Both the position numbers and the translations under genes were made by a program. A stretch of 64,000 nt of DNA from Roridomyces roridus. Its lineage: Eukaryota > Basidiomycota > Agaricomycetes > Agaricales > Mycenaceae. The stretch spans positions 620,001-684,000 of the forward strand of contig JARKIF010000009.1 of the NCBI GenBank assembly GCA_029378245.1, written 5' to 3'. Positions 30,265 to 42,300 of the stretch are shown piece after piece. A model generated the notes under the pieces. It was not told where the DNA came from. It searched no databases and saw only the letters and a program-made list of their open reading frames with translations. The first letter of the stretch is position 1, and the number at the start of each line of letters is the position of its first letter.

Positions 30265-33200
30265 ATGTCTCACCGACTCGCTCGAGACCCTCCTCACTCG
30301 CATCCACCACCTCCACTGCAGAATGGCTCCTCCCATCCTCAAGTCATCTCCCCCGTCCAGGGCCCCGCCCCCGCGAATGGCGCCCCCGCTGCCCCACCGT
30401 CAGCCATCCACAAGTTGACCACAGCCAACGAGCAGACCTGGCTGTTAATCGGTGCGTGCCTTGGTCAGCCTCCAGACCCTCTCCTCAAACCTCCCAGGCC
30501 GTGTCGCCGAGCAGATGGGCGATCTCGAGCACGCCCTCTCCGCCTACGAAAATGCGCTGCGGCACAACCCCATGTCACTTTCGGGGTTGACGCAAGTTGC
30601 AGGAATAGCTCGGATCAAAGAAAATTACCCCAAGGTACTTCTGACCCACGCCACATTCCCAAGCCGAAGTTCACTGCCGTTTCAGGCAATAGAGTTCTTC
30701 CAACGCGTTCTCGGCCTGCAAGAAGAGAATGGCGAAGTCTGGAGTGCTTTGGGTATTCCGAGTGCTTCGCACCACCTGTCAGCCATTTTAACCTCGTCCT
30801 CGCAGGTCATTGTTACCTCATGCAGGACGACCTCCAGAAAGCATACTCGGCCTACCAACAGGCCTTGTACCTTCTTCCCAACCCAAAGGTAATTCATTTT
30901 TCGTATCGCCGCCGCCCTCTCACCCCGCGCCGATTAGGAGGACCCCAAGCTCTGGTACGGCATTGGCATCCTTTACGACCGGTACGGCTCCCTCGACCAT
31001 GCCGAAGAAGCCTTTTCCTCTGTTCTTAGAATGGACAAAGGTTGGTCCTTCTTTTCCTCGCACGTCGAACAGCGGTCTGGATTAAGTGTAAAGACCTAGA
31101 TTTCGACAAGGCCAACGAGATCCTCTTCCGCCTTGGTATCATCTACAAGCAGCAGAGCAAGTATGACGACTCGCTCAACTGCTTCGACCGTATACTCCGG
31201 AATCCGCCGAGTCCCCTCGCACACGCCGACATCTGGTTCCAGATCGGTCATGTCTATGAACAACAGAAAGATGCAAGTCACCGTTCTATTTTTCCGTTGC
31301 TTCTGACTGATCCAAATCTACTCCGCAGCACGTCCGTGCCAAGGATGCATACGAACGCGTTGTGGCCGACAATCCCAGCCACGCCAAAGTCCTGCAACAG
31401 CTTGGGTGGCTGTACCACCAGGACGGCTTCGACCTTCCAGAACCAGGATCTTGCCATCCAGTACCTCACAAAGAGTTTGGAAGCAGGTATGTAAACTGGA
31501 TTTCCCTCGCCATTTCATATGCTCACTTCATTAGATCCTTCCGATGCTCAGAGTTGGTACCTTCTCGGGCGTGCGTACATGGCTGGTCAAAAGTACAACA
31601 AGGCATATGAAGCCTATCAACAGGCCGTCTATCGCGATGGCCGTAACCCCACCTTCTGGTGTTCTATCGGCGTGCTCTACTTCCAGATCAATCAATACCG
31701 CGACGCCCTCGACGCCTACTCCCGCGCCATCCGCATTAATCCCTACATCTCGGAGGTCTGGTTTGATCTCGGCAGTCTCTACGAGAGCTGCAACAACCAA
31801 ATCTCCGACGCGATCGATGCCTATGCCCGCGCCAGCGAGCTTGACCCCAATAACCCAGTCATCTCACAACGGTTGTCGCTCTTGAAGAATGCACAGGCGA
31901 CTGGCGTCCAGGTTCCTGCTGCACCGGGACCACAGGATGTACACCCCACTGCATATGCGAGTGCTGTGGTGCCACCTCCAGGGCTTACTGGCCCGCCGCT
32001 TCTGCTGCAGTCGACGAGCCAACGACCTCCCTTCCGCACCGATTCGAGAGGACCCGGAGAAATCTCGCTTCCTCCACCGTCTCAGGTTGGTGCCGGCCGC
32101 TCGTCTCCGGGACCTTTCCGTGGTGGTCCGCCTCCACCAGTTATCCTGGACGATAGCAGACATCCGCCCTCGCACACACCGCTCGCGCCCATGGAAGTTG
32201 ATCGTCCACCGCCGTTGCATTCCCGTGACTACCCTCCTAGCTCTTCGCGCGATGCTCCTTCCGGCGGCCGTGGGCCCATCGGACACCAGAGTCTGCTCCT
32301 CCACCACCCTGTTCCTCAGCAGCAGATTCCGGCAGAGGAAATTCGTAACGGTGGCTCACACATGCATCACCAAGAGTCTTATTTTACGCGCCGCCCACAG
32401 TCTGCATCCATGTCCCCGCCTGCGCATAATAGCCGGATTCGTTCGCCACCGCCACCACCACTTCCGTCGTTCCCGCCTTACCCGTCTTCTTCGAGGGGTC
32501 AGCCGAGTGGTCCTGGACAACCGCAGCGCTCGCCGCGGACGTTCCCTGCTCACGAGCAAATTCGCACGGGGGAGCCGCCAGAGATGGGCTGGGATCGTCG
32601 TCCGCCAGGTGAAACTGCACGTGACTGGCCACCACGTGAGCATGAGGGTCGCCGTCCGCGGCACTCTGGTTCAGGAAGTGACTACCCTGTAACTCAGCCG
32701 CCACCGCCGCAATTCTACCCCCCGCGTTCGCCGGGCCCTCATCGCGGCCGAAGTCCGCCCGAGTCATCTCCTCGCTCAGCCCATCCTTCGCATGTCGCTC
32801 CGTCTTCGCGCTACTGGGACCCCAAGCCACCGAGCGCAGTTCCCGCTCATGCACGCTCGTCTTCTGCAGACCATGCCTCGAGGCGTTATGACCCACGTTA
32901 CGACGGCAGGGACCACCGCGAAGCGTATGAAAACGAGCGGTCGGATTCTCGTGGGTACCCTGGTTCGCATGCGGGTTCACCTGAAGGGCTGAGAAACCCT
33001 GCTCGGCCGCCTCCTCCCTTGCATATGAGCTCGACTGGAGCTGCGCGATCGGAGAGCCCTGCTTCGAATGCGCCGGATGGCAAGCGGAGGCGGACCACCA
33101 AGGATGCAGAGCCGCCGCAGGCGCAGGTGCAGGAACCGGCGAGAAAGGAGAGGAAGAAGAGGAGTAGTAAGCGGAAGGACGATGGGGTGGGGGTGCGGAG

Positions 33201-34119
33201 ACGCCCAAGCCGTTTGGAGGGGTGCAGACTCCTCAGGCGAGTACGAGCTACAAGGTCTCTCCTGGGTATCCCAAGGGCCCGAGTTCGCCGGGGCCTGTTA
33301 GTTCGAACGGCTCTGGTTCTTCGGGCCGCTCAGTGCAGCCTTCGCCTACCAGCGCGGCGCCAAGAGTGCCTTCGCGTGTGGTGGATGATGACTATGACGA
33401 GCCTGGGGTTGCTGATGCGTTGATGGGCCTTGCTTCCTACCGAGAAATGCCCGCGCCTTCTATGGAAGGCAACTTCTCACTCGCCCACGGTTTCTTCTGG
33501 AAGTCGCCACAGCGACCGGGAACGACCTGCTCCCTCCCATCGGGACTCGGTATCGTCAACACGCAGCCGTGCTTCCCCGCCTCCTTCTGGTCTCAAGCGG
33601 CCGCTTAGCCCTGCCGACGAGGTGACTGATAACAAGCGGTCGCGTGTTGAGGTTCTCAACCGCCGCGACTCGTCTTCTGTTGGTCGACGGACGCCTGTCC
33701 CCTCCACTCGTCCCTCCCCCATTCCCTTCAGGACGCAACCTGCATCGCATTCGCCCGAAACACGTGAACCCTACCCCGCCAGCCCGCCCCTCCCCGCCGT
33801 CTTCCCGCCACACCCACGTCCTGTGGGTGCTGCAGGACTCTCGTCTTCGGTGCACATGATCGCACCAATTGCGCTCCCGCCGATTGCGACCTTATCACCG
33901 ACGTCGACTGCTGCGTCGCCTGCCCCAAGTGAGAGGGACCGTGAGCGGTCGCGGGACCGGGAGTCTCGGGACGACAAGATGCAGGTCGACTCGAATCACT
34001 CGGCGTCGCCACCTCCAACGCGCAGCAAGCCCGTCGAGGTAGTTCATCTGCGCACACCGCCCAAGCATACACCATCCCCTCCGTCTGTTGAGATGAAGGA
34101 AGCCACTTCTGCTTCATGA
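30265..34119 (+). CDS. SSN6: Ssn6/Cyc8 TPR co-repressor (with apparent frame breaks)
   Basis: This general transcriptional co-repressor partners with Tup1. The N-terminal half holds tandem TPRs: GRVAEQMGDLEHALSAYENA, LWYGIGILYDRYGSLDHAEE, FRLGIIYKQQSKYDDSLNCF, SWYLLGRAYMAGQKYNKAYE, FWCSIGVLYFQINQYRDALD and VWFDLGSLYESCNNQISDAI. The C-terminal half is Pro/Ser/Arg-rich and disordered. It ends KEATSAS (TGA at 34117-34119). Seven or more introns split the TPRs; the one at 31273-31328 has a GC donor (GCAAGT). Three frame breaks are needed: near 31421-31432 (inside a TPR, HQDG to STFQNQDLA), near 33181-33227 (G-rich, before TPQASTSYKVSPGYP) and near 33436-33485 (LASYRE to SPTVSSGSR). I read these as single-base errors, though the second could be a 41-bp intron. 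The start at 30265 matches MSHRLARDPP. Confidence 0.9.
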
Positions 34120-34860
34120 TGATTTTTTCTTGGACACCCGTTGCTTTCTCTTTTGTCTTCTCGTTTCTTGTTCACGACCCCGACACGAAACCCTAACTTA
34201 ATCCATACATATCTTCCTTTTCGTTCTGCCCTTTGTCTTGACTACGAATTGCATAGCTGTATTGAAAGTACTAGTACATACTACATAGAATAGTCGTCTA
34301 CCACAAGCAACATGTACTATATCTCAGTAGGCCCCATGAAATATGTTTTTGAATCAAGAATGTGGTCGAAATCGCGAGCGACTCGATCGAGCTTCTTCGA
34401 GTTCTTGCTTCTTGCTCACAACAGCTGCATCTGAGTATTGGATTTCACTTTTATAAAACTACATGCGATACGATAATGAGGACAGGTACTAGCAGACGCG
34501 GGCAAGCGACCGTTCAAAGAAAGGGCATCGTATAGTACAGTAGGATAAAGTACGAAAAAGGGCAGATGGTCACCCAGATTACCGCCAGCCAGCGCGTTCT
34601 GCGCGCAGAGAGCGCTGGGCCTGTACATGCGACGACCCTTTTCCCGTCAAGCTATTAACGCCGCTAGTTGATACATTTCGAATGGATAAAGAACAGAGGA
34701 TTGGTGAAGAAATGGCTGCATGTCGTTCTAATGCTGCTGCTAGGGACGATGGCTTGCTGGTAGCGCTGCGTGCGTATGCGCCCTGCCATTCGTCCCGTCC
34801 GTCGATAGCACGCTCTAGGTCGGTGGGGGTAATCGGGGTCCTGACCCCGAACCCCACAGC
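34120..34860. other. Convergent 3' region between SSN6 and YAP1
   Basis: This 740-bp AT-rich stretch has no supportable gene. It should hold both 3' UTRs. The minus-strand open frame that follows the YAP1 stop shows no motif and is rejected. Confidence 0.4.
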
Positions 34861-36743
34861 CTACTGCCGTCCGTGCTTCTGCGCCAGCGAGTCGATGATG
34901 GTGCGCACCCCTTGCGGCTCCAGCACGACCTTGGTTCCATCGCATCGCGCCTTGGCCGAGAACTCGGAGCATAGGTCCGCAAGGTCCGAGTCCTGTAAAA
35001 AATCGTTCATGAGAAAAAACAGAGACGGAACCGACAGCTCCACACGTACCCTAAACTTGGGATCCGATGTAACAGTCCGCCACGCCGTAAGAATCTCCAT
35101 GTTCTTGTCGCTCTGTTGTGTTTGAGGGAACGACGAACCCTCGCACATGACCGAGGCCGCCCCGTGCCCAGGATTATTCAGCTTGCGCAGATTACCCAAT
35201 ATTGCCGCCGTCCCCTGTGCAAATGGCGAAGCACCCTCGTTTTGGACGGCACGCGTGAGCTCTTGCTTGGTCTTTGGGCAGTCGCCATGATCCACCTCAG
35301 AGTCAGAGCTCGAGCTCTCCCGCGGGGTGTTGAACAATGGGTCCGAGGACATGGACGACGACGCTAGAGAGGTCGTCGAATTGGCAGGGGAACGAGCGGC
35401 CATGTTGGAAAGCGAGCTGTGATGTGCGACAGGGCTGATGGATGTGGTCCCGGGCGAGGCGCCCATGAGGACATTGAAGTCGTTAAAGTCGACGGGGTTA
35501 TTGCCCATGAAACCGCCAAACAGGTCATCAAACGCGCCGTTGTCGGGGTTTGGTGTCGTCCACGCAGAAAGCGTGTTGATATCAAAGTTGAACGGACTGG
35601 ACGTAGTGGAACTGTCACCAGACCGTGCCTGCGGTTGTGGCGGGGATGGCGTCGCACTGTCAAATGCGGAAGCAAATGAAGTGAACATTGGATTGCTCGC
35701 TATCGTGGTGTATGAACTGCGCGGAGAGAAGCCGGCGGATGAGCCTGCGGATGCCTCGCCAAAGCCAAAGTCGATCTGCATCGCACCGTCCGTGGCCGTC
35801 TGCTGTGGAGTGTCGTCGAGCAGAGTAAGCATGGACGGGTCAAAGGACGTCAATGAACTCCAGTCCAAGGGATTCGTAGTTGCGCTCGTGCTGGGAGTGG
35901 AGGAAGAGGCGCCGAGGGAAGGCGAATCGGACGACCCCTCCCATCGGCGATGTGGGGCTGTATACTGACTTGTCCGTGGAAGGACCGGCTTTTGGCACTT
36001 GGAAGGTAAATGTAGACTCTTTGAGCGCAACATTCTCGTTTTGTAGTCGGGAGAGCAGGTCGCGAAGATTCTCGTTCTCCGAGGCAGCTGCGTCGTTCTT
36101 GGCCTCGAGGGCGGCCACCTTGTCCTCAAGCTACTCGGATGAGAATTGTTGTATGGATACGGGGCATTTGCCACTCACGTCCTTGACATGCTTTTCCTTG
36201 CGCTCCCGGAAGGCGCGCTGGGCCGCCCGGTTCTGCTCCTTGCGCTTGAGAAGGCGGGTCTCATCCTGAAAGACGGTTAATGACCCGTTACTATGGATAA
36301 CGAATGTATTTACACCGTTGCCGGTGGTCCCGGATGACTTGCGCCTTGTTGAGCCACCTCTTTTACCGTTGGTCACTGTGAAACATTAGAGACTGGAGAT
36401 GCCAATCGAGACTAGCAGACGTACTGGTGTGCTGCGTTTTCTGGCTAGGACCCTCCTCAAAGTCCTCGTCGCTCGCCTTGCGCTTCAGATCATGGTCGTC
36501 GGACGGGCTCCTGTTGTCCTGAGGCGGACTGGGGCTACTATCCTCGGAAGGGGGAGTGAGACTGGGGAGGGAGTAGCGGGAGATGTTCTGGGGATTGACG
36601 GCGTAGTCCGAAGAGGCGAACTGGGCAGGATTGGAGGGGAATTGCTTCTGGAGCAAGGCGAGAAAGTCGTCGTCGGGGAGTTGGGAGAATGAGGAAGCCT
36701 GGGAGAGGTCCCAGAGAGGAGAGACGTCTGTGTAGGCCTCCAT
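34861..36743 (-). CDS. YAP1: Yap1/Pap1-type AP-1 oxidative-stress transcription factor (apparent frame break)
   Basis: The bZIP region reads RLLKRKEQNRAAQRAFRERK, the Pap1/Yap1-class basic region, followed by a leucine zipper (LEDKVAALEAKN, NLRDLLSRLQNENVAL). Near the C-terminus are an n-CRD-like HGDCPKTKQELTRAV, a Cys in ASVMCEGSSFP and the c-CRD DLCSEFSAKARCDGTKVVLEP, which overlaps the Crm1 export signal. Oxidation forms disulfides between these cysteines and holds the factor in the nucleus. Four introns are inferred, in the regions of residues HT/MTNG, GN/DETR, VKD/LED and KFR/DSD. A one-base gap near 35933-35943 in a G run separates SPTSPMGG from SSDSPSLGASSS. The start at 36743 (MEAYTDVSPLWDL) and length of about 590 aa fit the family. 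Confidence 0.93.
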
Positions 36744-37876
36744 TGAATAAGAGAGTGTCGTGGGCGAATACTAATAGATGGCTTGGAGGACGGGCAGGAC
36801 GGGGATGACGGCGAGAAGGGAGTGCTACTGTCTTACAAAGATTCGTTTGGCTCTTGTTTGGCTTGATCGATCACTTTCCGCAACGCGCGTACTCTCCGTT
36901 TCGGCCAACATATACACACTGTCTCGGTTTCTCTTGCCCGAATTGGGCGCACAATCACCATACAAGGCCTGCCACACTAGACTCCATTCGCGTCAAATAT
37001 ATCCAAAGCTGATCGAAATGGCTTGCTGGTAACTCCGAGTTTTATCAGGTTTTTATCGTCTTGCACTCGTTCACAACCCCGCCCGAGGCTGCACGTGTGC
37101 TTGTTCCGGGCGCTTTGCAAATCTCCGCACCGCGCTCGACGGACTGAGAAGATTTTCGATCTCACTGGCGGCTTTTCTACTGGTCTCCGGCAGCATTTCT
37201 GCATCTTCCCGCAGTCCGCTATCTCCTCTCGCGTATCTTTGGAGCTAGCCAACAACAATCTTGCTTCCTGCATGCGACATCGTGTTCGATTCTCTCGAGT
37301 GTGTTAAAAAGAGGCTACAAAGTCCGACTCTTCTTCAGCCGCCATCGCACACCTGACCCTCCCCAGTCCTTCTCTGAAATATCGGGACCCGGCACCGGGC
37401 ACCGTGTCCCTGCGAACCCCTGACTTTCCCGCACCTTCGTCTCACAGTCTTCCCGCGCATTTATCCCTTTGGACAGTGATACGCATTTTTGCCTCACTGG
37501 AAGATTCTTCTCCCGAACGTCATCTCGCAGACGGAGACGACCCCGACGATCCTCAGACGACAATCACTATATCGAACAGAAGGGAGATCGGCGGCGGGAA
37601 CATCTGTTCCTTGTCCGAGATTTAGGCTAAGAGGCCGTCGGTGCTTTTCCCAACTTATAGCTCTCCGTGTCTTGTACGGCCCCGCGAAGCTGCTTGATAT
37701 TCCCATTCTCGTCCTTCTTTTCCGCCGCACAGCTGGCTCTTCCCGAGAGGCTGGAAATGAATGTGGGTCCCGGCGAGTCTAATCCCAAGAAATCCTCCGG
37801 TAATCAAGAATTTTACAGTACGATAATCCATGCAGTAGTTGTATATACTTAGATGCCAATAGATACCCCAAGTGAA
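36744..37876. other. 1.1 kb upstream of YAP1 without a supportable gene
   Basis: Open frames here (for example 37315-37563 minus) lack motifs. The sequence probably holds the YAP1 promoter and long leader, and the 3' end of ERF4. No consensus TATA box was recognised close to the YAP1 start. Confidence 0.35.
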
Positions 37877-39220
37877 TCACTAGAGCCATGGCCGTTTCAA
37901 TCTCAAGAAAGAACGAGACAACAACAAAACTCACGTAGTACTCAATCTCCATCTTCCCAACAATCAGCACTCGCCGTGAGAAGGAAACTGGGCACTTACA
38001 AACAGAAACGCAACCTTCCGCGGCCAAAGAATATTCAATCCGACTGGATTATAAACCTCCGCGTTCAGATCGTCCACGAGCTGCTGCAAACGCCGCATTT
38101 CCTGCGACAACTCGTTGGTTAATATGGTTCAGGTTTAGGAACACACGGCTGAACCTTTTCGTAGTGCGAAGTAAAGAGTAGCCGCGAGAGCTGCAGCGTA
38201 AACACCGCCAACGCGTTGTCTATAAACGAGTGCTTCATACTGTGTGCAGATATGAGAATCTCATTGAACGCATTGATAGTCTCCAAGAATTGCGTAGGCG
38301 TTATCTGTCCACAGTTAAAATATGTCTGGTCGCCCAACGAGTCTAATACATACCCGCCCCTCAAGCTCAAGAAGGTATATTGGAGCAAACTGAATCAGTT
38401 CCCCTCCGCTGTAATCTCGTTCCACGCGTAATATCTCCCGAGGGTGATGCAGGCCAATCTGACCCATGGGCTGCGTACCGTACGCAGAGTCCGACGGTGG
38501 AGGTCCGAAATAATAAGTAGATTTGGGTATCGGGGCCCGCGTGCGGCTGTTCAATAAGTTCACAGTCAGGAGTAGCATAAAAAGAAGACACGCACGATGA
38601 TTGTAGGGTATTATACTGACGGAGAGAGGCATAGTAGTCCCCGTTGGTCTGGGGCGGGTCGACCAGGTCCCACGGTTGCGGCTCCATCTTCGCGTCGGGG
38701 TCAATTCTCGAAGGTTTCCGCACCACATTGACTCTCGGACGCCTCTTCTCCTCCTCCTCGTCTTCTTCTTCTTCAATATCCTCCTTGTCGACCCCACGCC
38801 CCGCCACAAACGTCTCGGAAAAGTGATTGTCCTCCGATTCGTCCTCCAGTGGATTCGACTCGGCAACGTCCCTCTCGGTGTCCTCTCCATGCGCAGTGCT
38901 CGGTCGCGTCAGGGGCGGGCTCGGTGGTAAATCGTTCGGCCATATACTGGACTCCCGTTTCGGTGTGCAAAGACCACCTCCTCATCTTTTGATGAAGACA
39001 TCCCTGCACGGTCCTCTCCTACTTGAGGCATCAAAGGCGAGACGTGGGTAGCAGGTTCGGACTCGGAGGGATGTCCGCTCGCTTGCGGTGTATTCACATT
39101 CAGCGTGCTGTCTGGATCAACATCACTGCTGTCAGCGTCGGCTCGAGAGGAGTGCTCCGGGAGAGTAGAAGAGGTGGCTGCGTCGGTGGGTTCAGTGGGT
39201 GAGGGCAGTGCGGCGGTCAT
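37877..39220 (-). CDS. ERF4: Erf4/Golga7-family subunit of the Ras palmitoyltransferase (apparent frame break)
   Basis: The C-terminal domain is clear: LRVERDYSGGELIQFAP, YLLELEGR/ITPTQFLETINAF, LFTSHYEK, EMRRLQQLVDDLNAEVYNP, GLNILWPRKVAF and EIEYY. This is the Golgin A7/ERF4 domain; Erf4 stabilises the DHHC enzyme Erf2, which palmitoylates Ras at internal membranes. The N-terminal half is acidic and disordered (GVDKEDIEEEEDEEEEKRR). Introns fall in SLR/TRAP, EGR/ITPT, YEK/EMRR and VAFLF/EIEYY. I end the gene at TGA 37877-37879 after a last 55-bp intron, giving the family's usual EIEYY end; reading through would extend to 37779. One base is missing near 38971-38976, between SSSKDEE and LCTPKRESS. 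The start is MTAALPSPTEPTD (39220). Confidence 0.85.
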
Positions 39221-39365
39221 AACATCGAGGAGCTGGGTCTGCACAAAGAGCTTGATCGAGCAGTGATTGATGCCGTACACACACCAAGTATTCAAAGTCC
39301 TTCGAAGAAATTATACAATTGGACGTAAAGAAGACATTGCACCAGCTCAAAAAAATACAGAAAAC

Positions 39366-42300
39366 TCAGTCGTCGTCACTCGGCGTCAAATACTCCTCGT
39401 CGCTGATGACCTGGCGGCGCGCCGTCGAGCTACGGCCGCGTGAAGGTGGTGGTGGGCGGTCATCGTCGTCCATGGGCGTCAAAGCCTCCTCGTAGGACGC
39501 CGTAGATCCTCCACCTGGCCCTCCTTGTGCACCCGGCAAGCCCGAACCCACAGTCAAACGGCGGAAGGTGGTATCGAGCACCTTCTCCATCTCGACAGCA
39601 TCAATGTACACCCAAGAACCCTCCTGGTTGTACGTGCGAGCATTGTTGAACATGAGCTCCCAGTCGCGGCGGTAGTGTTGCACATCCTTATAGTAAGTCG
39701 TGGACCCACGTTTCCGCAGATGCGACAGTGCAATCGGCTGCGTGATGAGCTGGTAGTAGTCGGGATAGTCCTGCGAGCACGTTAGTAAAGTCCAAACAGA
39801 AGGCCTTGGACTACTCACGTGTCGATCCGGCAGCTCGCGGAATAGCTCGCATCGCTTTCGGCCATCTGTGTCCTCGCACGCGACAACCGCACGATAGCAC
39901 TCATTAAACACCTTTTTCATCTTCTCTCGAGCAGCCGCGGGCACGTCACTCCCGTTGCTCTTTGCAGGCGGCTTGCGGCGTTTCTGTAACAGCTCAGCTA
40001 AAAGAACAGATGAAATGGACCCAGGATACCGACCGTCTGGCGATCGTCGTCGTCGTCGTCATTTACGGACGGCGTCAGCGACAATTCCTTGACCACTCGC
40101 TTCCGCTTGTTCCCGACTTCATAGTCCTGCCGGGCTTTCCCCTTCTTGGCCTTGCGTCCACGCGAATCCGTATCAGAGACGGGTGTCCCTCTTCCCGAGA
40201 CGAGTCTGCTGGCGGCCCTGCTCTTCCTGTTCCGATCAGCCAGCTCTTCGAGGTCTTCCCCGTCTTCGAGAGCCTGGCAGAGTCATGAGGTACATTGAAA
40301 AAATAAGATGAAAAACGTACCATTGCCCACGTCTCATCATCAAGCCCGTCGCTATAGCTGACAACGTTCCGACGCCGCTGCCCACGGCCCTCGGCTGCCT
40401 CGTCTATGATCTCAACTTCAAACGGCTCGTCCTTCTGATAGCACTCGGGCAGCTCTTCAAACTGCGTGAGACCCGGCGGCGGCTTCCCGCGGTGTCCCTG
40501 CGCCCGCCACGCCTCGAGCGTCTCGCGCTCCCGCTTGACGTCCATGTCGCGGAACAGCTCCCCCTCTTCCTCCGACCGCGCGATGATGGAATTGAGCTCA
40601 TCATCGTTCATGTCCCCGGCTTCCTCGTTATCCTCCTCTTGATCGGCGTCCAGAATCGATCGCTAAAGCACATCTTCAACTCGGATCTAAAAAGAAGCAG
40701 GAAAGACTAACCAAAAACTCTTCCTGCTCTTCCTGCGTGGACTTGTTATCGAAGCGTCCAGCTTGAATGACCTTGTCGTCGATATCGAGCTTATACCGCG
40801 CGCGCTGATACATCGCTTCTTCGACGCTCTTCTCCGTGATGAAACGAAGAATGAGGACAGCCTTGGTCTGCCCGATACGATGCGCACGATCTTGGGCTTG
40901 CAAATCGGCATGAGGATTCCTTGGAGAAGAACATCAGTATTGGGCGAGTAATGAGCATCGGGCTCTTACCAATCACTATCAAAGCTGTACAAACATATCA
41001 GTACGAGATCAGACATGGAGAAAACAGGACACTGACATGATGACCGTGTCGGCAGTCTGCAAGTTCAAACCCAAACCACCAGCGCGGGTCGACAAGATGA
41101 AGACCTTGTACTCTGAGTCCTTGGCGTTGAAAAGCTGCACAAAGTTGGCACGCTCCTCGGTCTTGGTGCCTCCATCGAGCCGGAGATGCTTCCACCCCAT
41201 ATAATTCAAAAAGTCGCCCATAATATCCATGACCTTGGTCATTTGGAAGAAAATGAGCACCCGATGCCCCGTCGCGAAGAACTTTGGCAGAACCCGATTG
41301 AGCAACTCGAACTTGCCAGAGTTGCGTACGAGCTTCTCATCAATAAGCCCGCTCGGGTTCATCTTGTCCTCGACGCTCTCGAACAAGAACGGATGTTGGC
41401 AAATCTTGCGAAGTTGCATCAGCTCATTCGTCAGCCCCTTGACCCCGCCCGTCTTGCCATTCTTGCCGCTCCCGTCCGCGATCATCTTGTGCTTCTTCAT
41501 CTGCTTGTACATCTGGCTCTGCAGCGCGCTCATCCGGACCTTGATGACCTTCTCGACCTTGTCCGGCAGCTCGCTCTCCACATCTTTTTTCAGACGACGC
41601 AGCAAGAATGGCCGGAGCACTTTGTGCAGACGACGGATGATGAGCAGCGCCTCTTCTTCGTTCAACTCGATCTTGTCGCCAGTACCCGAGTTGGCAAACG
41701 GCGTGTTGAACCACTCATCGAACGATTTGACCGAGTTGAAGATCTTTGGGAGAACAAAGTTGAGGAGCGCCCACAGCTCCGTCAGGTTGTTCTGAAGCGG
41801 CGTTCCACTGAGAAGCAGGCGGTAGCGGGAGTGGTAGTAAGTCGTCAAAGTCATTGTCAGCTTGCTCTGCGTGTTCTTCATCCGATGACCCTCATCTAAA
41901 AGCCTTGAGCAAACTGATTCCAAAAAGCGGGTTGTCTGCTTACCAATGATCATGTGCAGCCACCTCATCTTGCAGAGGATAGGACGATCCTTGATAATGT
42001 ACTCATATGTGGTCAACAGGACTTGGAACGCGCCAGGACGGAGGTCCCCTTGCAGAGCCCTTCGCTGAGCAGGGTTGCCTTTGTACGCAACTACCTTGAC
42101 GCCAGGAGCCCATTTCGCAAACTCTCCCGACCAGTTGGTCATTGTTGATAGCGGAACGATAACGAGATACGGCCCAAGCAGTCTCTTCGACTCAATGAGG
42201 AACGTGATCAGAGATATAGTTTGAATGGTCTTTCCGAGACCCTGGTGAAAAAGCATGAGAAGCGGCTGATTGAGAATTACACGACATACCATCTCGTCTG

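Noticed and set aside
34579..34857. 92-codon minus frame just after the YAP1 stop
   Set aside because: It follows directly on from YAP1 in the 3' flank and contains no recognisable domain; most likely UTR.
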